A DNA stretch of 64,000 nt, taken from Artemia franciscana. Taxonomy: Eukaryota; Arthropoda; Branchiopoda; Anostraca; Artemiidae. Position 1 is the first letter of the stretch. Every line of letters starts with the position of its first letter. The DNA lies in the NCBI RefSeq assembly GCF_032884065.1, contig NC_088868.1, positions 10,416,335 through 10,480,334 on the forward strand, read 5' to 3'. The notes under the pieces are model-generated. The model had not been told where the DNA came from. It saw only the letters and a program-made list of their open reading frames with translations, and ran no database searches. The position numbers and the translations under genes are program-made. This document shows positions 1 to 11,387 of this stretch, piece by piece.

Positions 1-890
1 TTTTAATTTAGAATAGTTTTGTCTAAAAAAGATGTCAAAGTTTGAGCCGATAGCTCAAACTTCGTAAATTTAACCGGCTAGGCTTCTAGAGCTAGCCTAT
101 TCATTTTCCATCTGTTTTTCGGTTGTCCTTGTAAGCAGCTGGGTGAATCCTGCCCCTTCACCCCACCTTCTTGGATAAGCTGAGACACGTGACAATACAG
201 TTTAAATTAACAAGACCCTGAGGATAAACTTCTTAGCCTTGTAAGTTTTATTAAAAGAAGAGCAATTCAAATGTGCAATTGTCTAATTAAACAATAAACT
301 CTTTTCTTAATTTTATTAGATTGCTCTCCAGAGTAAAGTTGTATACTTCATTAAGCCACCTCTAGGTTGACCGAGGAAACGGTGTCAAGGCCGTTGAGAA
401 ATGTCTGTTGCGTTGAAAAACGATTTCAGAGCAATAGTCCTAAAGCAGATTTTTCCCCTTTCCCTGAAATAATCCTGTACCTTCCAACTGCCTCTTGAAT
501 AAGCAGCAGCAGAAGGCAGAAAACTTAAAAATCATATGTGTATAAGGGAAACGTTCCTATTCCTGAACTTTGTGAAATTTTCCTTGTTGTGGAATTAGGC
601 AGAATTTTTGGGAGGACGGGACTACCGTGTCTCCTTTCTCAGTTCCCTCTTGAACAATTGACATTCAACATGGAAAACGAGACCATAATGACTGTTAATG
701 AATCATATTTCTGGTAAAAAAAATTAAATACATCATAATTTCTTATTGAAAAAACATCTTGGACAGTCTTAAGATTTGGTTGAAAAACGAAGTTTCCGAA
801 AAAGAAAGTTTTTAAAGAAATATAACAAACTATACTAAAATTAAAATCTGCAGAAATAAAAACCTACAATAATTAAAACTCAAAACAAGC
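1..890. other. Gene-free AT-rich stretch
   Basis: I see no open frame, splice-bounded exon or named repeat here. The sequence is AT-rich with short homopolymer runs. If the zinc-finger gene further right starts upstream of the window, this would be intron or intergenic DNA. Confidence 0.5.
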
Positions 891-899
891 ATAAATTAC

Positions 900-1560
900 T
901 ATTAAAGAGCAAATGAAACCTAAAACGAACAGAAATTAAAATAAAGATCATAGAAAAAAGAGATATCAGGTAATAACATAAATGAATAAATAAATACCGA
1001 AACGAGTAAAAATTAAATTGACTATTCAACTCAAATTTAAAACGAACAAATATCACTATAAACAGGGTTTGACTACTGCTCCCTTTCCCCTCTCCTAACT
1101 GTAAAAGTCTATTGTATTTAAATTATTTAAAGATATATGTGCTTTTGTTTTTCAAAACATCAACGACAAATAAAAAATAAATCACTACAATAATCAAGAA
1201 GACTGGAAAGAACTACTGAAAATAAATTGAATATTTGATATAAAACGATATTACGCAGCAGCTGTTGGAAGCTTGAAACGCAGCAATTAGCTTTTTTTTT
1301 TTTTTTACCTTTCAATTCTGTAAATTTAAATCTTTTTTTTTAATATAATTCGTTTTAGTAAAGTGAAAATGATGCACAGGGCCTTAGACTTTACGGTTAG
1401 GAGAGGGAAGAGGCAGTAGCCAAATTCCTCTTTTAAGGACTTTTTGTTTGTTTTAAATTTGACGTGAAAATTCAATCTAATTTTCGCCCGTTTTAACAGT
1501 TATTTATTCATTTATATTATTACTGGTTATCTCAATATTTGGTGAAATTGTTCATTTAAT
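900..1560. repeat. Imperfect foldback repeat
   Basis: A segment near 1,070-1,115 (CTACTGCTCCC...CTCTCCTAACTGTAAAAGTCT) returns as its reverse complement near 1,385-1,425 (AGACTTTACGGTTAGGAGAG...GGCAGTAG). The flanking A/T-rich arms also pair loosely, including the AAATTTAAAACGAACAAA motif. This is a diverged inverted repeat with a loop of roughly 250 bases. The AAAACGAACAGAAATTA wording recurs in repeats at 29-30.6 kb, so it probably belongs to the same dispersed family. Boundaries are approximate. Confidence 0.5.
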
Positions 1561-1859
1561 TTCTCTTCGCTCCGGATTTCATTTATTCGTTGATAGTAAT
1601 TTCTGATTGCTCTAAGTCTGAATAATCATATGAATTTATTTCTGCTAGTCTTAAGTTTAAAAAAATTCTTTACTTTTCTTTGAAAAGTTTTTTTATCATA
1701 AAAGTTTTTTTATTAATTTGTGTTTTTTTTTATTGCCGGAGTTTAACATAATCCTAATTTCTCTAGTTTTTCACGTCTCGAGTGTAAGAATTGAAATATT
1801 TGATTTTAAATTTTTAGTTATAATTAGTGTCTTTTAATTTACTTAAACAGATCCTAAAA

Positions 1860-3270
1860 GATTTGCATCAAGTATCATTAACCGTCCCTGGGATATTGCA
1901 GACACCTCCTTCTGACGAGTGACATGCACATAGCAGCTTTTGATTGAGCTCAACATTATCTGAAGGCTTCAAATAATGCCCTTCACTGTTCCTGAGATAT
2001 TCCATTCAATATTTTAAAAAGTTGCGTGTACATAGTATCTTTTAATTTAGTTCGATATCTTTCTGAAAGTTTAAACTAAATACCATTAGCCAGTCAACCT
2101 TCAGTTATTGGCCTTGCGCACTTTCGACAACCATCATGTACATAGTTGTATTTTGGTTATGTTCAACATCCCCCTCAACGCTTGAATGGCTCAACTTAAT
2201 ACCCTTATCTGTATGGTGATGCACATGTGTGTATCTCGATTAAGTTTAATATCTCTCTCAACAATCTTTGAATGTTCCAACTTGATATCATTCAATAATT
2301 GCTCTTGAAATACTGAAGCTGTGCCGTTTTGGATGCTTCAATGCATACGGTGTCTTTTGATTTTGTTTAAAATCCCCTTTAGCATTCTATTAAGTTTCAA
2401 GCTAATACCCGTAGCTGTGTTTAAGATCAATAAAAGTACGCCCTTTGAAAATTTGGATTTATCTGGATTCTTTTGATTTAGTGCAACATCTCCCTCAATA
2501 TTAAATGAAATTTACAATTTTATAACTTCAGTCATTCGCGAGATGTTGCAGATAAGACCTTTTGACAACCTGGATCCATTATGCCATTTTGACCAGCAGG
2601 ATGCAGTTAAACTCTTTTGATTTAGTTGATAATTTTTAATTGTAAATGTAGAAATTCCAGTAGTATTTATAGTCGCAAGCAGTAGCAACTGTAGTCACGA
2701 GTTGTCACTCGTTGCTAGCAGTCGCACTTACAATTGCAAGTAGTCACAGTCGTAAGTAGGTGCCGTAGTAGTTGAGTGGTATTCGCAGTCGTAAGTTGTC
2801 TGGATCTCAAACAATTTCAGCCGCAAGTATTTGTAAGCTTAAAAACTTCAGTCGCAAATAGTCATATTCGGAAGTAATTAGGGTCGCAAGTTATAACCCT
2901 TACAAATAATGTCAGTCGCAAGCAGTCGTCACAGTTTCAGTTGCAGATAGTCCTACACACAGTCAAAGTTGTAAGCAGTCGCATTATCAAATACAAATAT
3001 TTGCAGCCATAGTCATAAGTAGTCACACTCAGTAGTAGTAACAATAGAAATTTTTAAAGTTTAAACTTGTTATCCTTAGCCGCTTCTAAGAAATTGCAGA
3101 TATACCCTTTTGATAGCCTAGATGCGTATAGTGGACGTACCGATCCCAAGGAGAGGTAATTGACGTTGCAAGTACTCACACTTGAAAATAATCTCAAGTA
3201 GTCCTGGGTGCACAGTGTCTTTTGATTTAGTGTAACATCCCCCTCGGCAATTTCTAAAGTTTTATCTTAA
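1860..3270 (-). repeat. Divergent tandem repeat, family A (reverse orientation)
   Basis: Units of roughly 150 bases carry the same ordered words: 'CTGGGATATTGCAGA', 'TTTTGACAACC', 'TGCACATAGT', 'TCTTTTGATTTAGTT' and 'AACATC'. On the minus strand these read as CAAAAGG..ATCTGCAATATCTCAGG and ACTAAATCAAAA. They match plus-strand repeats at 19.4-21.8, 22.5-23.6, 38.6-39.4 and 41.0-41.4 kb. Between 2,650 and 3,050 the family is interrupted by a run rich in AGTCGCAAG/AGTAGTCAC words, a local microsatellite-like expansion. No coding capacity is seen. Confidence 0.6.
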
Positions 3271-4271
3271 TACCCTTAGTCTTTTCTTACACAATCAGTC
3301 CCTCTCTCTCCCAATGATGAATCCTGTATGAAAACAATGGGCACAACAACCTTTTCTCGAGAGGTTGTAGGGGCCTTGACATTCCCAGAGGTATAATTAT
3401 GAGTCCTGTTGACTAATTTGAACAAAATGGCTATTTGATAATTTTGACCACTGTTAAAGTGATCTAAAAAGGATAAGGGAAGTCCTTTGCAGCGGTCGGC
3501 TGCAGTCACTTTTTTTTTAGGACGCGTCACTTTATGTCACTTTTTCACTGAATTTATCACTAAAGTCACTTTTTTGTTCATGCTTTGAGCTTTTTTTTTT
3601 AGCAGTCGAGTGAACAAATGGAAGGTTGAACGTTCAAGTTACTAGCAAAGGTAATTTTGATCTTGATAAATAATCTTCTCATAAATGCTTATGGGGCTTC
3701 GTTCACTAAGCATCCACCCAAATTGCCTGCTTAGAAGATGGGCATTTTGGGCCTTAATTTATGTTTCCAGTGTTTCCTTCTTTTTTTGTGTTCGTCTGTT
3801 GCTTGTAGAGGATACAAATTAAGATCCATAAGTTTATGGGACGTCAAAATGTAAGAACAAATGAATGTCTTTCATTGGCTTTATTGGTTTATACTTGTTA
3901 CATAAATATATGAGTTGGTGAGAAGATTTGCTAAATCCATCCTAACACCTGTTCTTTTTTAGGTCTCTTTGAGTGATGGGTAAGATGAAATTATCGGAAA
4001 ACTGGTTGTGGTCGGGAAGACCTGTCCATAGTGCACTAGAAGGACTGTCCATAGTGCAGTGATGATGCTAAGATAGTGATGGTGACAGTTTATTCCATGC
4101 AAAATATACAGAAAGATACTCAGCTGCCTAAAAGGGTTTCAAATTCTTCTTTAGCAAGCTGCCAAAAAGGAAGTCAAGATGAGCGCATCTTCTTTAATAA
4201 CCCTGCGTCAACTCAGACTCACTGGATCAGCTTCAACCGAAAATAATTCACAAGATTGAAATGCTGCACCA
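3271..4271. other. No recognised gene
   Basis: The short open frames here lack recognisable motifs. A cluster of GTCACTTT words lies at 3,505-3,570. A possible splice acceptor (TTCTTTTTTTAG) is at about 3,950-3,961, but the following reading frames close quickly. Confidence 0.4.
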
Positions 4272-4790
4272 GAGAAGAAGTTTGAGATGTTCTGTGAGAG
4301 AGATACGGCTTCAAAGGCGGAAATAGTATTGATCTGGAAGACCATAGCCAGTTCTTTTCTGCATCTCCGTGCGATGGTGTTACCGACGTCTTTCGAACTC
4401 TTTCCGGATGCTGTCCCCGAAGGCTTCTCGTTAAATGCCAAAAAAGTAACATACATCTTGAGAGAGGCAATTTATCTTTGTTTTAGGGAATGTCTAACTA
4501 AGCACTGGAATGTGATGAGACCATAAACAATGCTTGGATAAAAGAGCTCCATCGGTACTTTTTGCAGGAGTAAAAACTAGTGATTATTCGGCATCTTAGA
4601 ACATATTATGTGGAACAAGATACAAGTGAGGATCTTAGCAAGGAGCTCCCCCAGTGTTTAGAAGAAGAAGGATTCACACTTGAGAGACTGTTGATGCTTG
4701 TGAGCGACGGTTCAGCTGTCAATAAGAAAGTTTGAGAGGTCCTTATGAAAACACCTCGTTACTTTGACTGAGCATTAGACTTCATTCCCT
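4272..4790 (+). pseudogene. hAT-family transposase fragment (decayed)
   Basis: The frame from 4,287 to 4,526 reads with the pattern AEI..WK.......LF PD....FSL...K..Y, which resembles a region of hAT transposases of the ZBED/SCAN-domain-protein type. Near 4,620-4,780 another frame contains LLMLVSDGSAVNKKV, resembling the conserved 'SDGPNVNK' stretch of the same family. The two pieces are separated by stops and frame changes, so nothing functional remains. A different part (the C-terminal dimerisation end) of a similar transposase lies at 50.96-51.57 kb. The family call is from motif memory and could be wrong in detail. A profile search with the hAT transposase models would settle it. Confidence 0.45.
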
Positions 4791-4837
4791 CTCAGTGGAA
4801 AATGTTCATTTAACGTCTCCCACCTTTAACTTTAAAC

Positions 4838-5035
4838 CTGTTTTAGCACAGTGGATTGATGCTCTGCTTGGTAATAAAGAGGACCCGGGTTCAATCCCCG
4901 CTACAGCAAGGTTGGGTGACAAGCCTGCTACTTGTCCCTGTAAAAAACACTCAGCAACTGAAACGTCGACTCGACGCCCTATGCGCCAGCAATGGCTCAG
5001 GAGGATCTTTATTTTTTTACTTTTCAGCTTTAAAT
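4838..5035 (+). mobile_element. tRNA-derived SINE
   Basis: The head has an A-box-like TAGCACAGTGG and a B-box-like GGTTCAATCCC at normal tRNA spacing, with a CTC/GAG anticodon-like stem between them. It is followed by a non-tRNA body (GACAAGCCTGCTACTTGTCCCTGTAAAAAAC and CAGCAACTGAAACG). The same body order occurs in a decayed copy at about 17,870-18,000, so this is an interspersed SINE family and not a lone tRNA gene. RNA polymerase III transcription is expected for such heads. The tail and target-site duplication are not clear. Confidence 0.65.
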
Positions 5036-5074
5036 TTAAGCTCTAGAAAGTGTCAGTCCAAGCAATGCACGCCA

Positions 5075-5945
5075 CCGTGGCGATATGTGGCTGCCTCCGT
5101 GACAACTCTATGATACGCATTATCATTCATAAGACATTTCCAGACATTTCTTGATAAAAGATTAGGCTTAGAGTCCATTGATTCGTGTTTTCGTGAGCAA
5201 ACCCTTTGGTGTTACCCCAAAAGCACCTCACATCACTACGGTATTACGCGGCTATCCCCTTTGGCATCCCTCATCATCTCTGAGTCATTTTCATTCTTAT
5301 CCCAGAACACAATAAGCTTATAAATCTAAAATCGAACACTGTTTATATTTGAACTGTGGGACTTATATTTCATTGTTGGAGTTGGGTAGTCCAAGGGGGT
5401 TCACACCACTTTGAATTTAAAACATTTCTTGAACAAAGCTTATTCTTATTTCTGCTGGTTTTATAAAAAATTAGTTGCATGGTAACACTCTGTGGCGCCC
5501 GTCATCATCATTTGAGCGTTTTGTGACACTTGAATACCGCAATAGATACATTTTTTTGCTATTATTTTTCGACAATTACCAGCCCGTGTCACAATATGGA
5601 TGGCAAGCGGCACCGTCCACTCGCCCTCCTCAGTGTGATGGCCCCATACGCCGATTCAAACCACTATGGCAATATGTGTCTACCCCGTAATAATTCTATG
5701 ATACGCACTATCATTTCTAAAACATTTTCAGACATTTGTTGATAAAAAATCATGCTTATAATGTATTGATTTTTTTTAGTAAGCAAACCCTTTCGTGATG
5801 CCTCAAAAACACTTCACACCACTTTGGCATTCTTGACTACCCCCTCCCTTCTCCCGGGCATCCGTCATCACCCCTAGGACATTTTCAACCTTTCCCATGA
5901 ACAAGAACTTATGAATCTAAAATTGAACACTGTTTTCAGTTGAAC
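5075..5945. repeat. Direct duplication, offset about 590 bp
   Basis: The block 5,075-5,355 recurs at about 5,663-5,945. Shared words include TCTATGATACGCA.TATCATT, GACATTT.TTGATAAAA, GAGCAAACCCTTT/AAGCAAACCCTTTCG, CATC.TCATCA and ATGAATCTAAAAT.GAACACTGTTT. The copies are clearly diverged. A partial third copy of the GAACAAAGCTTATTCTTATTTCT portion lies between them. It has no coding potential. Confidence 0.6.
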
Positions 5946-6724
5946 ACCCCCCCCCCATCAATGTAACTGTGCCTTAGACATCTGGACCAACAAAGCAATT
6001 CTATTAGTATTATTATTCAGAAAATATTTTCTAGTGGAAATGTTTCGAAAAATTTATGGTTCAGATGTTTCCTTACCATTATTTCCGAGCCGTGTAACTA
6101 TTTTCGTTTGCGATGACGTTTAAAAGCCTTGCTAATTTGTGATGGGGTTTTCAGATCTTGGGGGTCTGATTTTGGACCTGTGGGAAGTGCAGATACTTGA
6201 ATCGCATATCCCTAGCAGTTTAAGGATGGATATCCAGCCAGTACCAATGCGGCCGTTCGCGTTTGCTATTGCTCTCATCTGCACAGGTTTCTCCAAATGT
6301 AGAAGATAAACGACTCGATGTACTTAATCTGCGGACGTATGAAATGAAAGACAAATGCTTGGCAACTACAGACTGCCAACACTGTGTAATTAAAAAAAAA
6401 AAAAACAAAGAAGATGCATGAGGCCCATGAGATTTGAAAATGCATTTATTGATTTAGAAGTCTAAATATATAAAGTCCAACACTGTGGTAGGTTCCTTAA
6501 ATTAACATACAGTGTACCACAAGATCAGGGATAATGCAAATAATAAGGGAAAACAGTTTGTTATAGCCTATAGTCTATTTATCCAGGGTCCAAATTTATG
6601 CAGCCACATGGGTTTTTTGATATTTGAAATTAATGATGATTTGTTTTCTCTTCTACTCAATATAAATGATAATGAGTTGGAGGTAATAGGTTTGGGACTG
6701 TCCGTGCAGGATTTTGACTCTTTT
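5946..6724. other. No recognised gene; A-run at 6,390-6,404
   Basis: A short open frame (about 6,270-6,390) runs into a stretch of 14-15 A residues. This could be the tail of an old retroposed sequence, but I recognise no protein and see no flanking duplication. The stretch just before the RTE-like element (6,512-6,724) may hold decayed upstream endonuclease sequence of that element. Confidence 0.35.
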
Positions 6725-7000
6725 GTCTAGGTTGGTAGAAATAGGGGTAGATGGTTTCTTAACTGAGGTAAATTCTGTTTAGGAAAAGAAAACGGTAGTG
6801 GTTACAGCCTTTTCTAATTTTCTAGGTATAACAACCTAGATATAAAAAATAAGGTGTTTGGTCATAAAATGGCCCATAAGTTGGCATGGTATTCACATGA
6901 CAGTAAGACAGCAAACCTTATTGATTATGTTATTTTAAACCAAAGTCTAGCATGATCAATACAAGATGCTAGGGCACATAGGAGTGCTGTTATTGATGTT

Positions 7001-7621
7001 GGTAAAATTCTAGTTTTGTGACTTTTGGCTATCTCAGAAAGGGGATAGGTTAGGAAGATGAAACTTTCAGGAATGGGTCTAAAGGCTACAGTATGCCACA
7101 AGAAGGTATTTTAAAGTACCTAACTCTACTCCCTCTCCTTCTAGAGGATCCTGACCTTTAAAAATATGTGTGTTATAAAAGTGAAACCTTGCAAAATAGA
7201 TCTTCTGCTTGAAAGAAGTGCAACAAAATTGTTTTTAGCTTCACAACTTTGCTCAATCCCAATTTATAGGGTTTTAAAGATATTCAAATATATTTCCTAA
7301 ATTTTGAAAAAAAAAACATTGACATCACTCAGAATTCTACTCAAATAACAGGAATTGGATTTTTCAGAATTAAAGGCAGAGAAAAAGCAACTGGTAACTG
7401 AAAATTAAGGTAAAATGTTGTTTTTGTCAAAATTTCAATAGACATAAACCTGTCATGTAGGTGGAATTCAGGGCCGTCTAGAGGGAGAAAGAGTAGAGGT
7501 GGGTATTTTAAAATACCTTCCTGGGATATACTTTAGCCTGTAGACCCATCCCCAAAAGTTTCAGTTTCCTAAACTAACCCCTTTCCAAGATAGCTAAAAG
7601 TCACTAAACTAGAATTTTACC
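7001..7621. mobile_element. 621-bp MITE-like foldback with 8-bp target duplication
   Basis: The element starts GGTAAAATTCTAG and ends with the exact reverse complement CTAGAATTTTACC. Imperfect pairing extends about 155 bases inward (for example GGTATTTTAAAGTACC against GGTATTTTAAAATACC). It is flanked by TTGATGTT at 6,993-7,000 and again at 7,622-7,629. Removing it rejoins the RTE coding frame across ID-V-KSKDHH, so the boundaries are secure. It encodes nothing. An 8-bp duplication is typical of hAT, P and Merlin transposases, but these ends do not match a terminal motif I can name. Confidence 0.85.
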
Positions 7622-7679
7622 TTGATGTTAAAAGTAAAGATCACCATAGAGTAGTGGCTAAGGTTAATTTAAAGCTGAA

Positions 7680-8222
7680 ATTATAGCAGTTCATATAACT
7701 GGCTTTCCTATAAAGTGAATATACCACGTGATGCCTTTTTTTATGCTCTTTACCAATATAATAATTGCTTCTACCTTAAGTTGAGATTTATGCACTTTTT
7801 GCTCTTAAAAATGACAAATTTTCAAAAAATTATGACAGTTCATATAACTGACTTACCAATAAAGCAAACAGTACTTGATGCCTTTTTTATGTTCTGTATG
7901 AATATAATAATTGCTTCTACTACAAATTCAAATTTAAGCACTTTTTAAGCTCTTAAAAATGACAAATTTTCAATTAAAGTACAAGTTATCTGATGTTTCT
8001 GACAAAATAATACTGCATTTTCTCTGTCCTGTTTTCACCAAAATAATACTACATTTTCTCAGTGCTAAAATTATTTATAATCAGCTTAGATTAGGTTAAA
8101 AAGTTCTTAAATTTGAATTTAAGGTAGAAGCAATTATTATATTTGTAAAGAGCATAAAAAAAGGCATCAAGTGATATGTTCACTTTATTGGTAAGCCAGT
8201 TATATGAACTGCTATAATTTTA
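7680..8222. mobile_element. Second foldback element inside the RTE-like LINE
   Basis: The left arm (ATAGCAGTTCATATAACTGG...) occurs twice in direct orientation, at about 7,683 and 7,832. It occurs once as the reverse complement ending about 8,222 (CCAGTTATATGAACTGCTAT). Arms are about 130 bases and include GATGCCTTTTTT.ATG.TCT and AATATAATAATTGCTTCTAC. The flanking RTE sequence resumes in frame (KLKF then QKSNYLPE) after about 8,228. AAATT on both sides may be the target duplication. The extra internal left arm suggests a tandem or partial duplication of the element. It is non-coding. Confidence 0.7.
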
Positions 8223-9787
8223 CCAAAATTTCAGAAGAGTAACTACCTCCCAGAAAGTTATGATGTTGGTTTACTCCAGGATGAAAATTTGTGAGAAACT
8301 TTCCAGGAACAGTTGAATGCTAAACTTCCAAGTTTAAAATTTGACAATGTGGAATATGGATGAAATAATTTTAGAAAAATAATTTGTGAAGTTGCTGATG
8401 GTGTCTTAGGGAAGACTGTAGCTAGGAATATTAGTGAAAAGGCTTAATTTTTAATAGAGAGTCAAAGAGGTATGTACAAGAATTTATCTGAGTGATAGAT
8501 CTTATGAAAACAAAAGGAATGTAAAGAAAGTGGAGAAAGCAAAATATGAACTAAGAAGATGTGGAGTGAAAGCCATGGAGAAAATTGCTGAGGATCTGGA
8601 AGATGCAGCTAGACTGCATAATAGTAAAATATTATACTGGCATGTTAATAAATTGAGAGGGAGTAGTCAATCCAGATGAGTCCCAGTTAAACCATGTCTT
8701 CACCAGGTTTTCACTCATAGGTTAATAATTGAGAAGTCTCCTTGCTGTCAAACACCTTTGATCCTCCTTATTATGTATTATAAGCAAGTGCTTGATTCTG
8801 TTGATAGAAAAGCTTTAGCAGAGGTCTTATTCTTATATGGTATTATCAGACATATATTAAAGTGATTTATGCTATGTAGAAGACTAATACTGTTGCAGTT
8901 AAGGTAGGAAATTAGGTTAGCAACTGATTTTGTATTAAATCAGGAGTCAAGCAGGGTTGTGTTCTATCCCCTTTTATGTGAATCATTTTGTGGACTTCAT
9001 CTTAAGAAACACAGGAAAGACACTTAGAGACTACAGAATCAAATGGGGAGGAAAAACTCTGCTGGACTTAGATTATGCTGATGCTTTAAGCATATTAGAT
9101 GAAAGTTTGAGCAAAATTAATGAATTATTAAAGGTTATTTGAGTTCATGGTGCTAGAATATGTTTGAAAATTAATGTTAAGAAGACCAAATCACTAAGGC
9201 TAGGAATAATTGAAGATGAAAAGGTGGTATTGGGTAACAAAATGATTGATTAGGTTGGCAGCTTCTTTTATCTTACTAGTATTATGAGTAAAGATGGTAG
9301 AAGCAGTGAAGATCTCAAAAGTAGAATAGCTAAGACTGAGGGTGTTTTTTCACAGTTAAAAAAAGTTTGGAAGAATAGGAAGATAAGTCTGCAAACCAAG
9401 ATCAAAATATTGGAAGCTACAGTGAAGGCAGTTCAGAGAAATTGTCTACAGATTGTTCTGGGTACCTGGCTGACTGACTGTATTTCAAACAGTAGGTTGT
9501 ATGAAAAATATGGTTCACTCCTACTTTCTTGGGCTACAATGAAAGTATGGCTAGGCCACATTCTGCAGATGAAGGATGACAGATTGTCAAATATTGTCCT
9601 TTTTGGCCAACCATCTGGGGCTACATGGAAAGCAGGTCATACTTGTCAGGGGTTGGAGGGTGTCATAAATAAAGATTTAAAGGAAATGGGAACAAACTTC
9701 CTGGGAGGGTGTAAAGAGGGAGGCCTTGAATAGATTGGGTTGGAGGAGGAGCATGCATAACTGTGTTGGCCTTAGGTGGCTTGGTGC

Positions 9788-10128
9788 TGCAGTAAGTTAT
9801 TAGTAATAGTAGTATTCTATCTAGGATAGCATTTGTCTTAGAAAATTGTACTGTTAGATTTTGTCTATTGTTTTTGCATGCAATATACTTTCTAAAGCTT
9901 TTTTAACATCAGCTTGTATTGACAGGATGGTATGGCCCTCTTCTAGGGTTCATGTCAACCCCAGAAGAGGGCCATAGCATCCTGTCAATACAAGTTGATG
10001 TTAAAAAAACTTTAAAAAGTATATTGCATGCAAAAACAATAGACAAAATCTAACAGTACAATTTTCTAAGACAAATACTATCCTAGATAGAATACTACTA
10101 TTACTAATAACTCACTGCAGCACATCAA
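9788..10128. repeat. Near-perfect head-to-head foldback in the LINE 3' UTR
   Basis: The 3' UTR segment 9,788-9,957 (GTGCTGCAGT.AGTTATTAGTAATAGTAG through CTTCTAGGGTT) is followed at once by its reverse complement at about 9,958-10,128. The same sequence then restarts in forward orientation at about 10,129. Arms are about 165 bases with almost no spacer. Such an inversion inside a LINE 3' region is the kind of product expected from template switching or twin priming at insertion, or from a later foldback. Confidence 0.8.
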
Positions 10129-10363
10129 CTTGTATTGACAGGATGCTATGGCCCTCTTCTAGGGTTCATGTCTAGTTATTGAATGTTCCCAATAATTGTG
10201 TTGTACAGCTGTTGTTTGGTAAGAACCCTTATTAGTTGGGATCTATCATATTGCTTTGCAATACGTGGTTAATTATCCTCTCTCTTATGTGTCCTTGAAA
10301 AAGTTTATTGACTAGTGATGTCAGTCACACAGGTTGGAGAGTTTTCTGCTTTTGATTGTTCAC

Positions 10364-11387
10364 CTTTCTTGTGGATAATGACAAAATTGCTTCAGACTAA
10401 CTTGAGGGTATTGCTTCTTTGTGTGTAGAGCTTTGAGAATTTTTACCAATTGGTTTCCAGAAAAGCCTGTAGTTTGACTGTTCCCCCTCCCTCATAATGG
10501 GTGTACATGTAATTAATTCTTACAATTTAACAACAAAAATATGCTTGATATAAAAGGCTAAGTGTGTCTTTGTCCTTAGACCATATAACAGTGCTATAGA
10601 CCAATAGACCACATGATCTTGCTTTTTAAAATTTTTTTAGTGGAAAGATCATGTAAACTTTTCATTAAAAGAGAATAAGTGTATATAAATAAAGGGATAT
10701 ACTTCAGAAAAAGAGCTAGACAAACATCAATTTGTCATTCAATCATAAGAACCTTTCAACAAAATTAATCAGCACAATTAACAATTATATTGTTTTCCAT
10801 TGCCCTGCTGTGTATCTGGTAAATATTAAAATAACAGTAGCATATCCAAATCTGTTTCTTAAAGCCTTTGGGTAGTTTTGCACAATGGAAACTACAAGAC
10901 ACCATAAAATATGTAAAATACCAATAAAATTAAAGGGAAGTATTTTTAGGAATGATTTAAGCATATACCTCAGATTTTTTAATTTTTTCATGATTTATTA
11001 ATGTCTCCTTTTGAACAGCCTCAAATTTATATTGATATCTCATATACAGGGAGTATTTTTCCACACTAGGGAGAAAAGTTGTAAAGTTCATTTCTGATTC
11101 AAATGAATGTTAGTTGATTTTGGATTGAGGATGAAACTCTTGTTCTAAAATAATTTCTATTTCTTAGCTATTTCAGTATTATGTTAATCGGAAAATTTAC
11201 TAATGAAACTGAGGGTGAATTTGTTTTGGTTGTTTATATTTAAAGAAATCATGATAATTAGATAAAAGTGGCTGGTCTACCATTAGATTCTTTGCTTTTC
11301 TGACTGTTCACCCTGCCTCTCTGATGGTCCCAAATAATTGTCCTAGGATATATCAAATCTAACAGTAAAGCAATGAAATTCTTTCTC
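10364..11387. other. Spacer between two inverted RTE-like copies
   Basis: About 1 kb of AT-rich sequence separates the plus-strand copy ending near 10,363 from the minus-strand copy beginning at 11,388. I see no gene. A 68-codon minus-strand frame at 10,785-10,991 lacks any motif. Confidence 0.4.

Larger units (their letters stand above)
6725..10363 (+). mobile_element. RTE-like LINE, copy 1 (decayed, with two nested insertions)
   Basis: The reading pieces follow the order of one endonuclease/RT polyprotein. First come endonuclease C-terminal wording (QVGRN-type start at about 6,729, FGHKMAHKL, TANLIDYVI at 6,930) and the linker region (YDVG at 8,258, DNVE at 8,343). RT palm wording with a mutated active-site box (LDYADALSIL at about 9,065 in place of YADD) follows. 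The last piece is the C-terminal GS..YL.SI.SKDG..SED region and WLGH.LQMKDDRL (9,540-9,600). Stops and frame changes are frequent. Two elements interrupt it at 7,001-7,621 and about 7,680-8,222. The 3' UTR runs to about 10,363, where homology with copy 2 ends. It shares with copy 2 a 63-base in-frame deletion relative to the copy at 52 kb. Confidence 0.85.

Noticed and set aside
4838-4912. A functional tRNA gene
   Set aside because: A- and B-box-like sequences are present, but the acceptor stem does not pair properly. The sequence continues into a body shared with another copy at 17.9 kb, so a SINE fits better.
6270-6404. Processed pseudogene ending in an A run
   Set aside because: No parent protein is recognised and no flanking duplication is found, so the A run alone is not enough.
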